From positions 1-40,712 of the forward strand of contig DETN01000187.1 of the NCBI GenBank assembly GCA_002362155.1: a stretch of DNA of 40,712 nucleotides. Direction: 5' to 3'. The notes below the pieces were generated by a model. That model had not been told where the DNA came from. It made no database searches and saw only the letters and a program-made list of their open reading frames with translations. A program made the position numbers and the translations under genes. Shown piece after piece: positions 1-8,474 of the stretch; within the stretch, counting starts at the first letter, position 1; each line of letters starts with the position of its first letter. Source of the stretch: Lachnospiraceae bacterium UBA3287. GTDB lineage: Bacteria > Bacillota > Clostridia > Lachnospirales > Lachnospiraceae.

Positions 1-120
1 TTTGGCGGCCCGCCGGCAGCAAAGACATACGATGCTCTGCTTTTTTATAAGCAGCTCCGGACCCGGACACTGCAGGATCCGGTGACCAAAGACAAGGCAG
101 TGAGAAGTGAGATTACAGAT
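1..120 (+). other. Open frame upstream of and in phase with nfnA
   Basis: The frame of the first gene is open from base 1 of the window through base 120 with no stop before the ATG at 121, and a GTG lies at 82. The codons look like normal coding sequence for this region. The encoded residues (beginning FGGPPAAKTYDALL) match nothing I recognise and are not part of the usual NfnA-type protein, which begins MF(K/R)I. This may be the end of another coding region fused in frame, a longer native N-terminus, or chance openness. The left edge of the window prevents a decision. Confidence 0.35.
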
Positions 121-996
121 ATGTTCAGAATCGAAAGAGTGGAAGCACTGTCTTCCAATATCTATCTGATGGATGTTTATGCACCCCGTATCGCCAGGAA
201 CGCTCTTCCCGGTCAGTTCCTGATCGTACGCGTGGACGAGGAGGGCGAGCGTATTCCCCTGACCATCTGCGACTATGACGCAGAGGCCGGCACGGTGCAG
301 ATCGTTTTCCAGACCGTAGGCGCAGAGTCCTACCGTATGGCCCAGCTGAAGAAGGGTGATCATTTCGCTGATTTCGTAGGACCTCTGGGAAAGCCCTCCG
401 ACCTGTGCGAAATGCCCCTTGAAGAGCTCAGAAAGATGAAGCTCTGCTTCATCGCAGGCGGCGTTGGCACCGCTCCCGTCTATGCCCAGCTCAAGTGGCT
501 GAAAGCCCAGGGCGTGATCGCAGACTGCATCCAGGGCGCAAGAAGCAAAGACATCCTCATCATGGAAGATGATATGGCGGCAGTATCCAACCTTTACATC
601 TGCACCGACGACGGCAGCTACGGCATTAGCGGCAACGTATGCGTAGCTCTGCAGAAGCTCTATGACGAAGGCAAGCGCTATGACAGAGTCATTGCCATCG
701 GCCCCATGATCATGATGAAGTTCGTATGCCAGCTGACAGAAAAGCTGCAGATCCCAACCATCGTTTCCATGAATCCCATCATGGTGGACGGCACCGGCAT
801 GTGCGGCGCCTGCAGACTGATGGTAGGCGGCGAAGTCAAATTTGCCTGCGTCGACGGCCCCGAGTTTGACGGACACAAGGTCGACTTCCCTCAGGCCATG
901 CAGAGAATGGCTCTCTACAAGACCGAAGAAGGCAGACTCTATCTGGAAGCCAAAGAAGGTGCTACCCACCACGGCGGCTGCGGAAACTGCAACTGA
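121..996 (+). CDS. nfnA: NfnA-like FAD/NAD-binding subunit (sulfide/dihydroorotate dehydrogenase-like)
   Basis: This is the small flavoprotein of a probable NADH-dependent reduced ferredoxin:NADP+ oxidoreductase, a cytoplasmic electron-bifurcating enzyme that makes NADPH. Counting from ATG 121 it has 291 residues, the normal family size. It shows the FAD-binding RIPLTICDYD stretch near residue 48, a glycine-rich NAD site (AGGVGTAP), and a C-terminal PyrK-like [2Fe-2S] segment DGTGMCGAC followed by FACVDGPEF. In characterised Nfn this cluster is held by one Asp and three Cys, and all are available here. The tail ends in GGCGNC. I chose ATG 121 because family members start there, although GTG 82 is in frame and the frame is open to the window edge. 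Its partner follows 18 bases downstream. Dihydroorotate dehydrogenase electron-transfer subunit is less likely because no pyrD is next to it. Confidence 0.88.
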   Translation: MFRIERVEALSSNIYLMDVYAPRIARNALPGQFLIVRVDEEGERIPLTICDYDAEAGTVQIVFQTVGAESYRMAQLKKGDHFADFVGPLGKPSDLCEMPLEELRKMKLCFIAGGVGTAPVYAQLKWLKAQGVIADCIQGARSKDILIMEDDMAAVSNLYICTDDGSYGISGNVCVALQKLYDEGKRYDRVIAIGPMIMMKFVCQLTEKLQIPTIVSMNPIMVDGTGMCGACRLMVGGEVKFACVDGPEFDGHKVDFPQAMQRMALYKTEEGRLYLEAKEGATHHGGCGNCN

Positions 997-1014
997 TAAA
1001 GGGGGTAAATAAAA

Positions 1015-2406
1015 ATGGCAATGGATATGATGAAAAAGGTACCGGTCCGCGAACAGGACCCCCAGGTACGTGCCCACAACTTCGAGGAAGTATGCCTCGG
1101 CTACAATAAGGAAGAAGCGGAAGCTGAAGCCCTCCGCTGCTTTAACTGCAAGAATCCCCGCTGTGTGCAGGGCTGCCCTGTTTCCATCGACATTCCCGGC
1201 TTTATCAATAAGGTCAAGGAAAGCGACGTGGCAGGCGCCTATGCGGTCATCAGCGAATCCTCCGCTCTGCCGGCCATCTGCGGACGTGTATGTCCTCAGG
1301 AATCCCAGTGCGAAGGCAAGTGCGTCCGCGGCATCAAGGGCGAGCCTGTCTCCATCGGCAAGCTGGAGCGCTATGTGGCGGATACCGCCCGCGAGATGGG
1401 CATTAAGCCCCAGGGCGCAGCTGAAAAGAAGGGCAAAAAGGTCGCTGTCATCGGCTCCGGTCCTTCCGGTCTGACCTGCGCAGGCGATCTGGCCAAGATG
1501 GGCTATGACGTCAAGATCTTCGAAGCCCTGCACAAGGCAGGCGGCGTTCTGGTCTACGGCATTCCCGAATTCCGTCTTCCCAAGAACGCGGTGGTTCAGA
1601 AGGAGATCGAGAACGTTCAGTCCCTGGGCGTGGAGATCGAGACAGACTGCGTCATCGGCAAGTCCACCACCATCGACGCGCTGATGGAGGATGAGGGCTA
1701 CGACGCCGTATTCGTAGGTTCCGGCGCGGGCCTTCCCAAGTTCATGAACATCCCCGGCGAGCAGGCCCTGGGCGTCTTCTCTGCCAATGAATACCTGACC
1801 AGGTCCAACCTGATGGGCGCCTTCTCCGAGAAGTCCAGGACTCCCATCATGCGGGCAAAGAAGGCTGTCATCGTGGGCGGCGGCAACGTGGCCATGGATG
1901 CTGCCAGGACTGCCCTGCGTCTTGGCGCTGAGGTGCACATCGTCTACAGAAGAAGCGAAGCAGAGCTTCCCGCCAGAGCGGAAGAAGTCCACCACGCCAA
2001 GGAAGAGGGTATCATCTTTGACCTTCTGACCAATCCCGTGGAGATCCACGCCGACGAGAAGGGCTGGGTCAAAGGCATCACCTGCATCCGCATGGAGCTG
2101 GGCGAGCCCGACGCCTCCGGCAGAAGAAGACCTGTGGAAGTGCCCGGTTCCGAGTTTGATATCGAGTGCGACTGTGTTATCATGTCTCTGGGCACCTCCC
2201 CCAACCCTCTGATCTCCTCCACCACAAAGGGTCTGGAGATCAACCGCAGAAAGTGCATCGTTGCCGACGAGGAAAACGGACAGACCTCCAAGAAGGGCGT
2301 GTTCGCAGGCGGCGACGCCGTTACCGGCGCTGCTACCGTTATCCTGGCCATGGGAGCCGGCAAGGCTGCCGCAAAGGGCATCGACGAGTATCTGTCTAAG
2401 TCATAA
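1015..2406 (+). CDS. nfnB: NADPH-dependent glutamate synthase-type flavoprotein (GltA/NfnB-like)
   Basis: This is the large subunit expected to pair with NfnA. It carries FAD, two [4Fe-4S] clusters and an NADPH site. The N-terminal cluster domain has C42, C45, C50, C54 and C89, C93, C99, C103. The first dinucleotide fold is VIGSGPSG near residue 145. The second is VGGGNVAMDAAR followed by VYRRS, typical for NADPH. The C-terminal GDAVTGAATVILAMGAG motif closes the FAD site. At 463 residues it matches the stand-alone GltA/NfnB type. A good Shine-Dalgarno (GGGGG at 1001-1005) precedes ATG 1015. Databases often name such proteins 'glutamate synthase (NADPH), homotetrameric'. The adjacent NfnA-like gene in NfnAB order makes the bifurcating transhydrogenase the better reading, but that assignment is from context. 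Confidence 0.9.
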   Translation: MAMDMMKKVPVREQDPQVRAHNFEEVCLGYNKEEAEAEALRCFNCKNPRCVQGCPVSIDIPGFINKVKESDVAGAYAVISESSALPAICGRVCPQESQCEGKCVRGIKGEPVSIGKLERYVADTAREMGIKPQGAAEKKGKKVAVIGSGPSGLTCAGDLAKMGYDVKIFEALHKAGGVLVYGIPEFRLPKNAVVQKEIENVQSLGVEIETDCVIGKSTTIDALMEDEGYDAVFVGSGAGLPKFMNIPGEQALGVFSANEYLTRSNLMGAFSEKSRTPIMRAKKAVIVGGGNVAMDAARTALRLGAEVHIVYRRSEAELPARAEEVHHAKEEGIIFDLLTNPVEIHADEKGWVKGITCIRMELGEPDASGRRRPVEVPGSEFDIECDCVIMSLGTSPNPLISSTTKGLEINRRKCIVADEENGQTSKKGVFAGGDAVTGAATVILAMGAGKAAAKGIDEYLSKS

Positions 2407-2416
2407 CCGGTCCGGC

Positions 2417-2441
2417 TGCGGGCCCCTTCATGGGACCCGCA
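2417..2441 (+). other. GC-rich stem-loop after nfnB
   Basis: TGCGGGCCCC and GGGACCCGCA form a near-perfect inverted repeat around a short loop. No U-run follows, so by itself it is not a good terminator. It stands 14 bases before the palindromic terminator and may act with it or protect the nfnAB mRNA 3' end. Confidence 0.45.
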
Positions 2442-2454
2442 CCCAGGAGTATCA

Positions 2455-2487
2455 GGGGACGGGTCCCAGGGACGCTGTCCCCTTTTT
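2455..2487 (+). terminator. Palindromic terminator between nfnB and phoH
   Basis: GGGGAC-GGG-TCCC pairs with GGGA-CGCT-GTCCCC and is followed by TTTTT, giving an intrinsic terminator for nfnAB. The GGGGACGGGTCCC/GTCCCC palindrome looks like a dispersed repeat unit. Only 29 bases separate the T-run from the phoH start. Confidence 0.7.
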
Positions 2488-2516
2488 CGTTGAACCCAAC
2501 CATCAAGAGAGAAAGA

Positions 2517-3488
2517 ATGACAAAAGAGCTGAATTATTCCGCGGATGTACAGAGAGAGATCTTCGGTCATCACGACCGGTATATCCGCAAGATCGAAAAG
2601 AATCTGGGCGTTGTGATCATTTCCCGGGACGGCGCGGTCCGTGTCAGCGGAGATGAGCCCAAGGTGGATGTGGCCGTGGGCATCCTGGACCAGCTTGCCT
2701 CCCTGGCAGGCAGGGGCAGGGAGCTGGAAGACCAGAAGGTGGACTACGCCCTGGAAATGCAGGAGGAAGCCCCAAAAGACATGCTCCTGCAGATGGACGC
2801 TGACACCATCTGCCATACCGTCAGCGGCAGGCCCGTACGTCCCAAGACCATGGGACAGAAAAAGTATATCGACGCCATCCGTCACAACCTGATCGTCTTT
2901 GCCAACGGCCCTGCCGGCACCGGCAAGACCTATCTGGCCATGGCCATGGCCATCACTGCCTTCCAGAACAAGGAAGTGGAGAGGATCATCATGACAAGAC
3001 CTGCCATTGAGGCGGGCGAGAAGCTGGGCTTTCTGCCCGGCGACATGCAGTCCAAGGTAGACCCCTACCTGCGGCCCCTCTACGACGCTCTCTATCAGAT
3101 CATGGGGGCCGAGAATTTCAAGGCAAACATGGAAAAGGGATTGATCGAGGTGGCCCCTCTGGCCTACATGAGAGGCCGTACTCTGGACAACGCCTATATC
3201 ATTCTGGACGAAGCCCAGAATACCACCCCCGAACAGATGAAGATGTTCCTGACCCGTTTCGGTTTCGGATCCAAGGCCATCATCACAGGCGACGCCACCC
3301 AGAAGGACCTGGATCCCGGCAAGCGCTCGGGCCTGGACGTGGCCCTGCGGGTACTGAAAAACGTGGAAGGCATCAGCATCTGCACACTGACCAGCCACGA
3401 CGTGGTAAGGCATCCCCTGGTCCAGCGGATCGTAAAGGCATATGAAAATTATGAAAAGAATTCTTCTGAACATAGAAAAAGAGACTGA
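2517..3488 (+). CDS. phoH: PhoH family ATPase
   Basis: This is a cytoplasmic P-loop NTPase of the PhoH family, linked to RNA metabolism and regularly encoded with ybeY. The 323-residue form from ATG 2517 has the usual length. A KH-like N-terminal segment covers roughly residues 28-66. Walker A GPAGTGKT lies at 131-138, the MTRPAIEAGEKLGFLPGD signature near 159-177, and Walker B YIILDEAQN at 227-235. The ITGDATQKDL motif follows near residue 256. An in-frame start at 2430 would add 29 unrelated residues read through the upstream terminator, so I reject it. A GAGAAAGA purine stretch just before 2517 can serve as ribosome binding site. The gene overlaps ybeY by 47 bases. Confidence 0.95.
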   Translation: MTKELNYSADVQREIFGHHDRYIRKIEKNLGVVIISRDGAVRVSGDEPKVDVAVGILDQLASLAGRGRELEDQKVDYALEMQEEAPKDMLLQMDADTICHTVSGRPVRPKTMGQKKYIDAIRHNLIVFANGPAGTGKTYLAMAMAITAFQNKEVERIIMTRPAIEAGEKLGFLPGDMQSKVDPYLRPLYDALYQIMGAENFKANMEKGLIEVAPLAYMRGRTLDNAYIILDEAQNTTPEQMKMFLTRFGFGSKAIITGDATQKDLDPGKRSGLDVALRVLKNVEGISICTLTSHDVVRHPLVQRIVKAYENYEKNSSEHRKRD

Positions 3489-4023
3489 GGACAGCTTTCC
3501 CTTTCCCTGCAGGGAGACCGCGGAGGCCGTGTGCCGCTGCGTCCTTGACATGGAAGAGTGCCCCTATGATGCGGAAATATCCCTTCTGATCACGGGGCCG
3601 GAGGAGATCCGGGAGATGAATCTGGAGTTCCGGGGCATCGATTCTGCCACGGACGTACTGTCCTTCCCTATGGTGGACTATGAGGAGGGTCCTTCGGACT
3701 TTTCCTCCGTGGAGGGCATGGAAGCGGAATATTTCGATCCCGAAACAGACGCCCTGATGCTGGGAGATATCGTCCTCAATACGGAAAGGATCAGAGAGCA
3801 GGCGGCCGAGTTCGGCCACAGCCTGCTCAGGGAGTATGCCTTTCTCATTGCCCACTCCATGCTGCACCTTTGCGGCTATGACCATATGACCCCGGAGGAA
3901 GCGGGCGTCATGGAAGAGAAGCAGAACCTGGTCATGCAGGAGCTGGGACTTTTAAGAGACCTGGACCTGGAGGTCCAGATGGAGAATTTACATGCCTATG
4001 GGGAAAAGATCGGACAGGAATGA
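3442..4023 (+). CDS. ybeY: rRNA maturation factor / endoribonuclease YbeY
   Basis: This zinc-dependent endoribonuclease family acts in 16S rRNA 3'-end maturation and ribosome quality control. The diagnostic metal site HSMLHLCGYDH gives H138, H142 and H148. The FRGIDSATDVLSFP stretch (63-76) and LGDIVLN (107-113) are also family marks. It is 193 residues long, slightly longer than many because of an acidic insert near 80-103 and an acidic C-terminal tail. The start overlaps the end of phoH; ATG 3451 is an equally possible start, since AAAGG at 3434 lies 3 bases from one and 12 from the other. The stop overlaps the following flavoprotein by 32 bases, suggesting coupled translation. Confidence 0.95.
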   Translation: MKIMKRILLNIEKETEDSFPFPCRETAEAVCRCVLDMEECPYDAEISLLITGPEEIREMNLEFRGIDSATDVLSFPMVDYEEGPSDFSSVEGMEAEYFDPETDALMLGDIVLNTERIREQAAEFGHSLLREYAFLIAHSMLHLCGYDHMTPEEAGVMEEKQNLVMQELGLLRDLDLEVQMENLHAYGEKIGQE

Positions 4024-5257
4024 AGTGGTAATCGCGGGAGCCGGGGCATCCGGCTGCATAGCCGCCATATGTCTGGCCCGCAGAGGGCTGCACGTGACCC
4101 TCGTGGATAAGAATAAGGAGCCCGCCAGAAAGATCCGGGTCACCGGAAACGGCAGGTGCAACCTGACCAACCTGTTTCAGGACGAGACCTGCTGGTATTC
4201 GGAAGAGAGTCCGGCTTTCATGGAACCCCTTCTGAAATTCGGGGCTGAGGAGCTTATGGGCTTTTTCGAAGACATGGGCGTCCGCTTCCATGACAGGCAG
4301 GGCTATGTCTATCCCAGGACAGACCAGGCATCCGTCATTGCGGATACTTTGATCTCGCAGATATCCTCCCTTCCCGTGACCTTTCTGGGAGAGACGGCTG
4401 TTACGGATATTTCCCGAAGAAGCAGGGAAGGGGAAAAGCCTTTCCTTGTCCGGGCGGGAGATAAAAAAATTCCGGCCGACTATGTGATCCTTTCCTGCGG
4501 GGGACTGGCAGGGCCTTCCTTCGGATGCTCCGGAGACGGCTACGCTCTGGCCAGGTCCCTGGGACACGGCCTTATTTCGCCTTCACCGGCCCTGACCCCT
4601 CTTCCCGCCGACAGAAAGCGCATAAAGAGCGCCTCTGGCGTAAGATGCCGGGCGGCCGTCACCGCCCTGGTGGACGGGCAGGAAATCCGCAGGGAGGAAG
4701 GAGAAATGCAGTTTACGGAAAGCACCGTTTCCGGCATCCCTGTCTTCCAGATCAGCCGGATCCTGACAAGAGCCCTTTCCGAAGGGAAGCGCTGCACTCT
4801 GAAGGCGGATTTTCTGCCGGAATTGGAAGGAGAGGAACTGGACAGGGAGACGGCCTTCCGTATGGGAATGGAAGATAATCTGACCCTGCAGGAAGTCTTT
4901 TCGGGCCTTGTCCATCCGGGAGTTCTGCGTATGGTCCTCTCTGACCTGGGACTGCAGAGCGAAGTAAAAAAGAGAAAGGTCAGCCCTGAAAAAATAAGAG
5001 AGATCCTCCGGGCCCTGAAGGAATGCACCTTCCCCGTGGAGAAGCCGGGAGGCTTTGCTAAAGCCCAGGTGACAGCCGGCGGCGTTCCTCTTGACGAGAT
5101 CGATCTCAATACATTTGAATCCAACATCGTGCCGGGGCTCTATCTGACGGGAGAGATGCTGGACGTGGACGGCATCTGCGGAGGCTATAACCTCCAGTGG
5201 GCCATGACCGGGGGATACCTGGCGGCCGGAAGCATCACAGAAAGAACAGATTTATGA
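3992..5257 (+). CDS. HI0933/BaiN-type NAD(P)/FAD-dependent oxidoreductase
   Basis: This is a flavoprotein of the HI0933 (YhiN/BaiN) family. It has a dinucleotide-binding GAGASG at residues 16-21, the family motif TGNGRCNLTN at 51-60, and the C-terminal signature GEMLDVDGICGGYNLQWA that completes the FAD pocket. It is 421 residues, normal for the family. The substrate is unknown; one family member has been tied to bile-acid dehydroxylation in gut clostridia, but this sequence gives no evidence for that. GGAG at 3981-3984 sits 7 bases from ATG 3992, which fixes the start inside ybeY. The stop overlaps the next flavoprotein's start as ATGA, so the pair is probably translationally coupled. Confidence 0.92.
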   Translation: MPMGKRSDRNEVVIAGAGASGCIAAICLARRGLHVTLVDKNKEPARKIRVTGNGRCNLTNLFQDETCWYSEESPAFMEPLLKFGAEELMGFFEDMGVRFHDRQGYVYPRTDQASVIADTLISQISSLPVTFLGETAVTDISRRSREGEKPFLVRAGDKKIPADYVILSCGGLAGPSFGCSGDGYALARSLGHGLISPSPALTPLPADRKRIKSASGVRCRAAVTALVDGQEIRREEGEMQFTESTVSGIPVFQISRILTRALSEGKRCTLKADFLPELEGEELDRETAFRMGMEDNLTLQEVFSGLVHPGVLRMVLSDLGLQSEVKKRKVSPEKIREILRALKECTFPVEKPGGFAKAQVTAGGVPLDEIDLNTFESNIVPGLYLTGEMLDVDGICGGYNLQWAMTGGYLAAGSITERTDL

Positions 5258-6906
5258 TACGAATTTCGCAGCTGAAGATCCCCTGCGGACAGGGGGAAAA
5301 GGCCCTTGAAGGAAGGATCCATAAGAGCCTTCGCCTTGGAGATCCTGGCCGGATCCTTTCCTGGCAGATCGAAAAACATTCCCTGGACGCCAGAAAAAAA
5401 CCGGATCTTTACCATATCTATACGGTCTCCGCTGCTCTGCGGGGCGGCCGGAAGGCGGAAGAAGCCCTGGTAAGGAGGCTCAGGGATAAGAACGTGACCT
5501 TCTTTATCCCTTCTCCCTATCAGTTCCCGCAGGCTGGCCTTGAAAAGCTTTCCGAAAGGCCCGTGATCATCGGAGCCGGCCCCGCCGGCATCTTCTGCGC
5601 CCTTCTGCTGGCAGAGCACGGCTACAGGCCCCTTCTCATTGAGAGGGGAAAGCCCGTGGAGGAGCGGCAGAAGGATATCGAGACCTTCTGGAAGACGGGA
5701 AGGCTGGACCCTTCCTCCAACGTACAGTTCGGAGAAGGAGGAGCCGGGGCTTTTTCGGACGGAAAGCTCAATACCCAGGTGGGAGATAAGGCCGGAAGGG
5801 CAGAGTTCGTACTGCGCACCTTTATAGAAGCCGGCGGCCCTCCGGAGATCCGATACGACGCAAAGCCCCATATCGGGACCGACAGACTGCAGGTCATCCT
5901 GCCGGCCCTTCGAAAGAGAATTCAGGACGCAGGAGGAGAAGTCCGCTTCGAGACCTGCTGCACCGGCTTTGCTATTGAGGAGGGAAGAGTAAAGGGCGTC
6001 TTTCTGAAAGGGGGAGAATATATCCCTGCGGAGGTCGTGGTCTTTGCGCCCGGCCACAGCGCCAGGGATACCTTCCGGGAGATTTTCCGCCAGGGACTGA
6101 TCCCTGTGGAGCAAAAGAACTTTGCCGTGGGCTTTCGGGTGTCCCATCCCCAGGCTCTGATCGATAAGAGCCAGTACGGCATGTCCGACAGAAAGGAAAT
6201 GGAGAAACTGGGCCTTGAGCCCGCTCCCTACAAGCTGACCGCCAGGGCGGTCTCGGGCAGAGGGGTCTACTCCTTCTGCATGTGTCCCGGCGGATATATC
6301 GTTAACGCTTCCTCTCAGGATGGCCTTCTTGCGGTCAACGGCATGAGTTATTATGACAGAGGATCGAAGAGGGCCAACTCCGCCATCGTCATGACTGTGG
6401 GAGAAGAGGACTTTGGCAGCGCTCATCCCCTGGCCGGCATGGAATTCCAGGAAAGGCTGGAAAGGAAGGCCTATGATCTGGGAGAGGGAAAAGTCCCGGT
6501 CCAGACCTTTGAAGGCTTTAAGTCCCGTGTCACAGGCAGCGGCAGTTCCCATCCCCTTTCCGGAATCGGCGGGGGAACAGAGGATCTCTGCATCTGTGGA
6601 GACTACAGGGAAGCGGATCTGACAGATCTCTTCCCTGAAAAAATGAACCTGGATCTTCTGGACGGCATGTATCAGTTCGGGAAAAAGATCCGCGGATTTG
6701 ACGGGCCGGAGGCTTTCTTTGCAGGCGTGGAGACCAGGACCTCCTCCCCTGTCAGAATCCCCAGAGGGAAGGATCTTTGCTCGGTCATAGAAGGCTTTTA
6801 CCCCTGCGGGGAAGGAGCCGGCTATGCGGGAGGCATTATGTCAGCGGCCATGGACGGCATGAAGACGGCGGAAGCCATAGGGGCCCGTTTTGCTCCCGTG
6901 GAATAA
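5254..6906 (+). CDS. COG2509-type FAD-dependent dehydrogenase, uncharacterised
   Basis: This large flavoprotein of 550 residues belongs to the uncharacterised FAD-dependent dehydrogenase group often annotated 'NAD(P)/FAD-dependent oxidoreductase'. A small N-terminal alpha/beta domain (about 1-95) precedes the FAD fold GAGPAG at 107-112. The strongly conserved FGEGGAGAFSDGKL lies near 159-172. The C-terminal segment near CGEGAGYAGGIMSAAMDG closes the cofactor site. The enzymatic role is not known. ATG 5254 overlaps the preceding stop (ATGA). The longer in-frame start at 5197 would lie deep in the previous gene and adds non-family residues. The adjacent HI0933-type gene suggests related redox work, which is inference. 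Confidence 0.9.
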   Translation: MIRISQLKIPCGQGEKALEGRIHKSLRLGDPGRILSWQIEKHSLDARKKPDLYHIYTVSAALRGGRKAEEALVRRLRDKNVTFFIPSPYQFPQAGLEKLSERPVIIGAGPAGIFCALLLAEHGYRPLLIERGKPVEERQKDIETFWKTGRLDPSSNVQFGEGGAGAFSDGKLNTQVGDKAGRAEFVLRTFIEAGGPPEIRYDAKPHIGTDRLQVILPALRKRIQDAGGEVRFETCCTGFAIEEGRVKGVFLKGGEYIPAEVVVFAPGHSARDTFREIFRQGLIPVEQKNFAVGFRVSHPQALIDKSQYGMSDRKEMEKLGLEPAPYKLTARAVSGRGVYSFCMCPGGYIVNASSQDGLLAVNGMSYYDRGSKRANSAIVMTVGEEDFGSAHPLAGMEFQERLERKAYDLGEGKVPVQTFEGFKSRVTGSGSSHPLSGIGGGTEDLCICGDYREADLTDLFPEKMNLDLLDGMYQFGKKIRGFDGPEAFFAGVETRTSSPVRIPRGKDLCSVIEGFYPCGEGAGYAGGIMSAAMDGMKTAEAIGARFAPVE

Positions 6907-6923
6907 AGAATAAGGAGAACAAG

Positions 6924-7823
6924 GTGGAGTCATTTATCAGCAGAAGCGAAAAGAACAGAGAGTACAGAAAACAGCTCAAGGACAGAAAAAGGATCGTGGT
7001 CAAGGTGGGATCCTCCTCTCTTCTTCATCCGGAGACGGGAAGGATCAACTATCATAAGATCGATGTCCTGACCAGAGAGCTCAGCGATTTGAAGAACCAG
7101 GGCAAGGATGTGATCCTGGTGACCTCCGGCGCTACCGCTGTGGGCAGAGAGGCTCTGCTGGCCGGCAGGGACCGGTCGGATATAGCCGCCGACAGTCCCA
7201 TCACCATCAAGCAGGCCTGTGCCTCGGTAGGGCAGGCAAGGCTGATGATGATCTATCAGAAGTTCTTTGAGGACTACAACCAGATCGCAGGCCAGGTCCT
7301 GATGACCAAGAATACCATCACCAATGCTCTGAGCAAGTACAATCTCCACAACACCTTCAGCGAACTGCTCAAGCTGGGAGTCATTCCCGTGGTCAACGAA
7401 AATGACTCGGTGGCCACCTATGAATACATGGTAGGGGACAACGACACCCTGTCCGCCATGGTGTCCTCCCTGATGAAGGCGGATCTGCTGATCCTTCTGT
7501 CCGACGTGGAAGGCCTCTTTACCGACGATCCCAGGGTCAATCCCGGGGCGGGCTTTATCGAATATGTGGAGCACCTGGATCAGACCATGATGCAGATGGG
7601 CAAGTCCACCAGCGGATCCAGCTTCGGAACGGGCGGCATGTCCACCAAACTTTCCGCGGCGTACATTGCTACCAGGAGCGGCTGCGACATGGTCATCTGC
7701 AATGCAAGGGATATGAAGATCATCCACGACGTGGTGGACGGAAAGAATATCGGCACCATCTTCTGTGCAGATCCCGACGACAGCTTTGACCTGGCGGATT
7801 ATCTGGAGGAACATTTCGGATGA
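6924..7823 (+). CDS. proB: Glutamate 5-kinase (ProB, no PUA domain)
   Basis: ProB phosphorylates glutamate to glutamyl 5-phosphate, the first step of proline synthesis. This 299-residue protein is only the amino-acid kinase domain and lacks the C-terminal PUA domain of E. coli ProB, as is common in clostridia. Motifs are VKVGSSSL near residue 26, LVTSGATAVGR near 65, VVNENDSV near 154, LSDVEGLFTDDPR and the FGTGGMSTK loop. GTG 6924 is chosen because AAGGAG at 6912-6917 stands 6 bases upstream. The open frame back to 6777 lies inside the previous gene and encodes unrelated residues. ProA is usually encoded next to ProB but is absent here. The stop overlaps the next gene as ATGA. Confidence 0.95.
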   Translation: MESFISRSEKNREYRKQLKDRKRIVVKVGSSSLLHPETGRINYHKIDVLTRELSDLKNQGKDVILVTSGATAVGREALLAGRDRSDIAADSPITIKQACASVGQARLMMIYQKFFEDYNQIAGQVLMTKNTITNALSKYNLHNTFSELLKLGVIPVVNENDSVATYEYMVGDNDTLSAMVSSLMKADLLILLSDVEGLFTDDPRVNPGAGFIEYVEHLDQTMMQMGKSTSGSSFGTGGMSTKLSAAYIATRSGCDMVICNARDMKIIHDVVDGKNIGTIFCADPDDSFDLADYLEEHFG

Positions 7824-8434
7824 TGTTAAAAAACACCGGAGGGGAAAGCATAAGGACCGTCAAGGCCCGTCTGAGAAGAGAAGGCACCAGAAAAAGAGAC
7901 GCTCTTACCCTGGAGGAGAGGACCCTGAAAAGCCAGGTCATCTGCCGGGCTCTTATGGAGGATCCTGCCTGGAAAAGAGCGGAAGCTGTCCTTACCTACA
8001 TGAATTTCAGAACTGAAGTCATAACAGACCCCCTGGTGAGAGCAGCTCTTGCCCAGGGGAAAAAGGTCTATGCTCCCAGGATCCTGGACAGCGGCATATC
8101 CGGAGCCATGGAGTTTTTCAAGGTCACAGATCCGGACCTGCTGAAGGAGAGCCCCATGGGGATCCGGGAGCCCCTGCCGGATCCGGCGGGCCGTTTTGGG
8201 AAAGACATCTTTCCCGCGGACAGGGTCCTGGTGGTGGTGCCGGGAACGGTCTTTGACGAGAAGCGGGGCCGGATCGGCTATGCAGGAGGATACTACGACC
8301 GCTTTCTTTCGGAAGCGGAGGGGCTTTTGACAATTGCCCTTTCCTTCGACTGCCAGATCATACCCGATGTTCCCATGGAAGACCACGACATCCGTCCGCA
8401 GATCATTATGACGGAGACCCGGATCATTAAGTAA
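7820..8434 (+). CDS. 5-formyltetrahydrofolate cyclo-ligase
   Basis: This enzyme converts 5-formyl-THF to 5,10-methenyl-THF with ATP, returning stored folate to the one-carbon pool. The 204-residue protein has the basic N-terminus (KARLRREGTRKRDAL) that binds ATP phosphates. It also has the diagnostic C-terminal loop GRIGYAGGYYDRFL, close to the family form GxRLGYGGGYYDR. VVVPGTVFDEK precedes it. It starts by ATGA overlap with proB, with GGAGGA about 9 bases before the start. A strong stem-loop follows the stop. Confidence 0.94.
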   Translation: MMLKNTGGESIRTVKARLRREGTRKRDALTLEERTLKSQVICRALMEDPAWKRAEAVLTYMNFRTEVITDPLVRAALAQGKKVYAPRILDSGISGAMEFFKVTDPDLLKESPMGIREPLPDPAGRFGKDIFPADRVLVVVPGTVFDEKRGRIGYAGGYYDRFLSEAEGLLTIALSFDCQIIPDVPMEDHDIRPQIIMTETRIIK

Positions 8435-8444
8435 GCAAAGCCCA

Positions 8445-8474
8445 GGAAGCCCCGGCCGTCAGGCCGGGGCTTCC
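8445..8474 (+). terminator. Perfect 13-bp stem-loop after the cyclo-ligase gene
   Basis: GGAAGCCCCGGCC, a GTCA loop and GGCCGGGGCTTCC form a perfect 13-bp hairpin just after the operon. The downstream tract (TATGACTTT) is only weakly T-rich, so termination or 3'-end protection is likely but not textbook. Confidence 0.7.
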
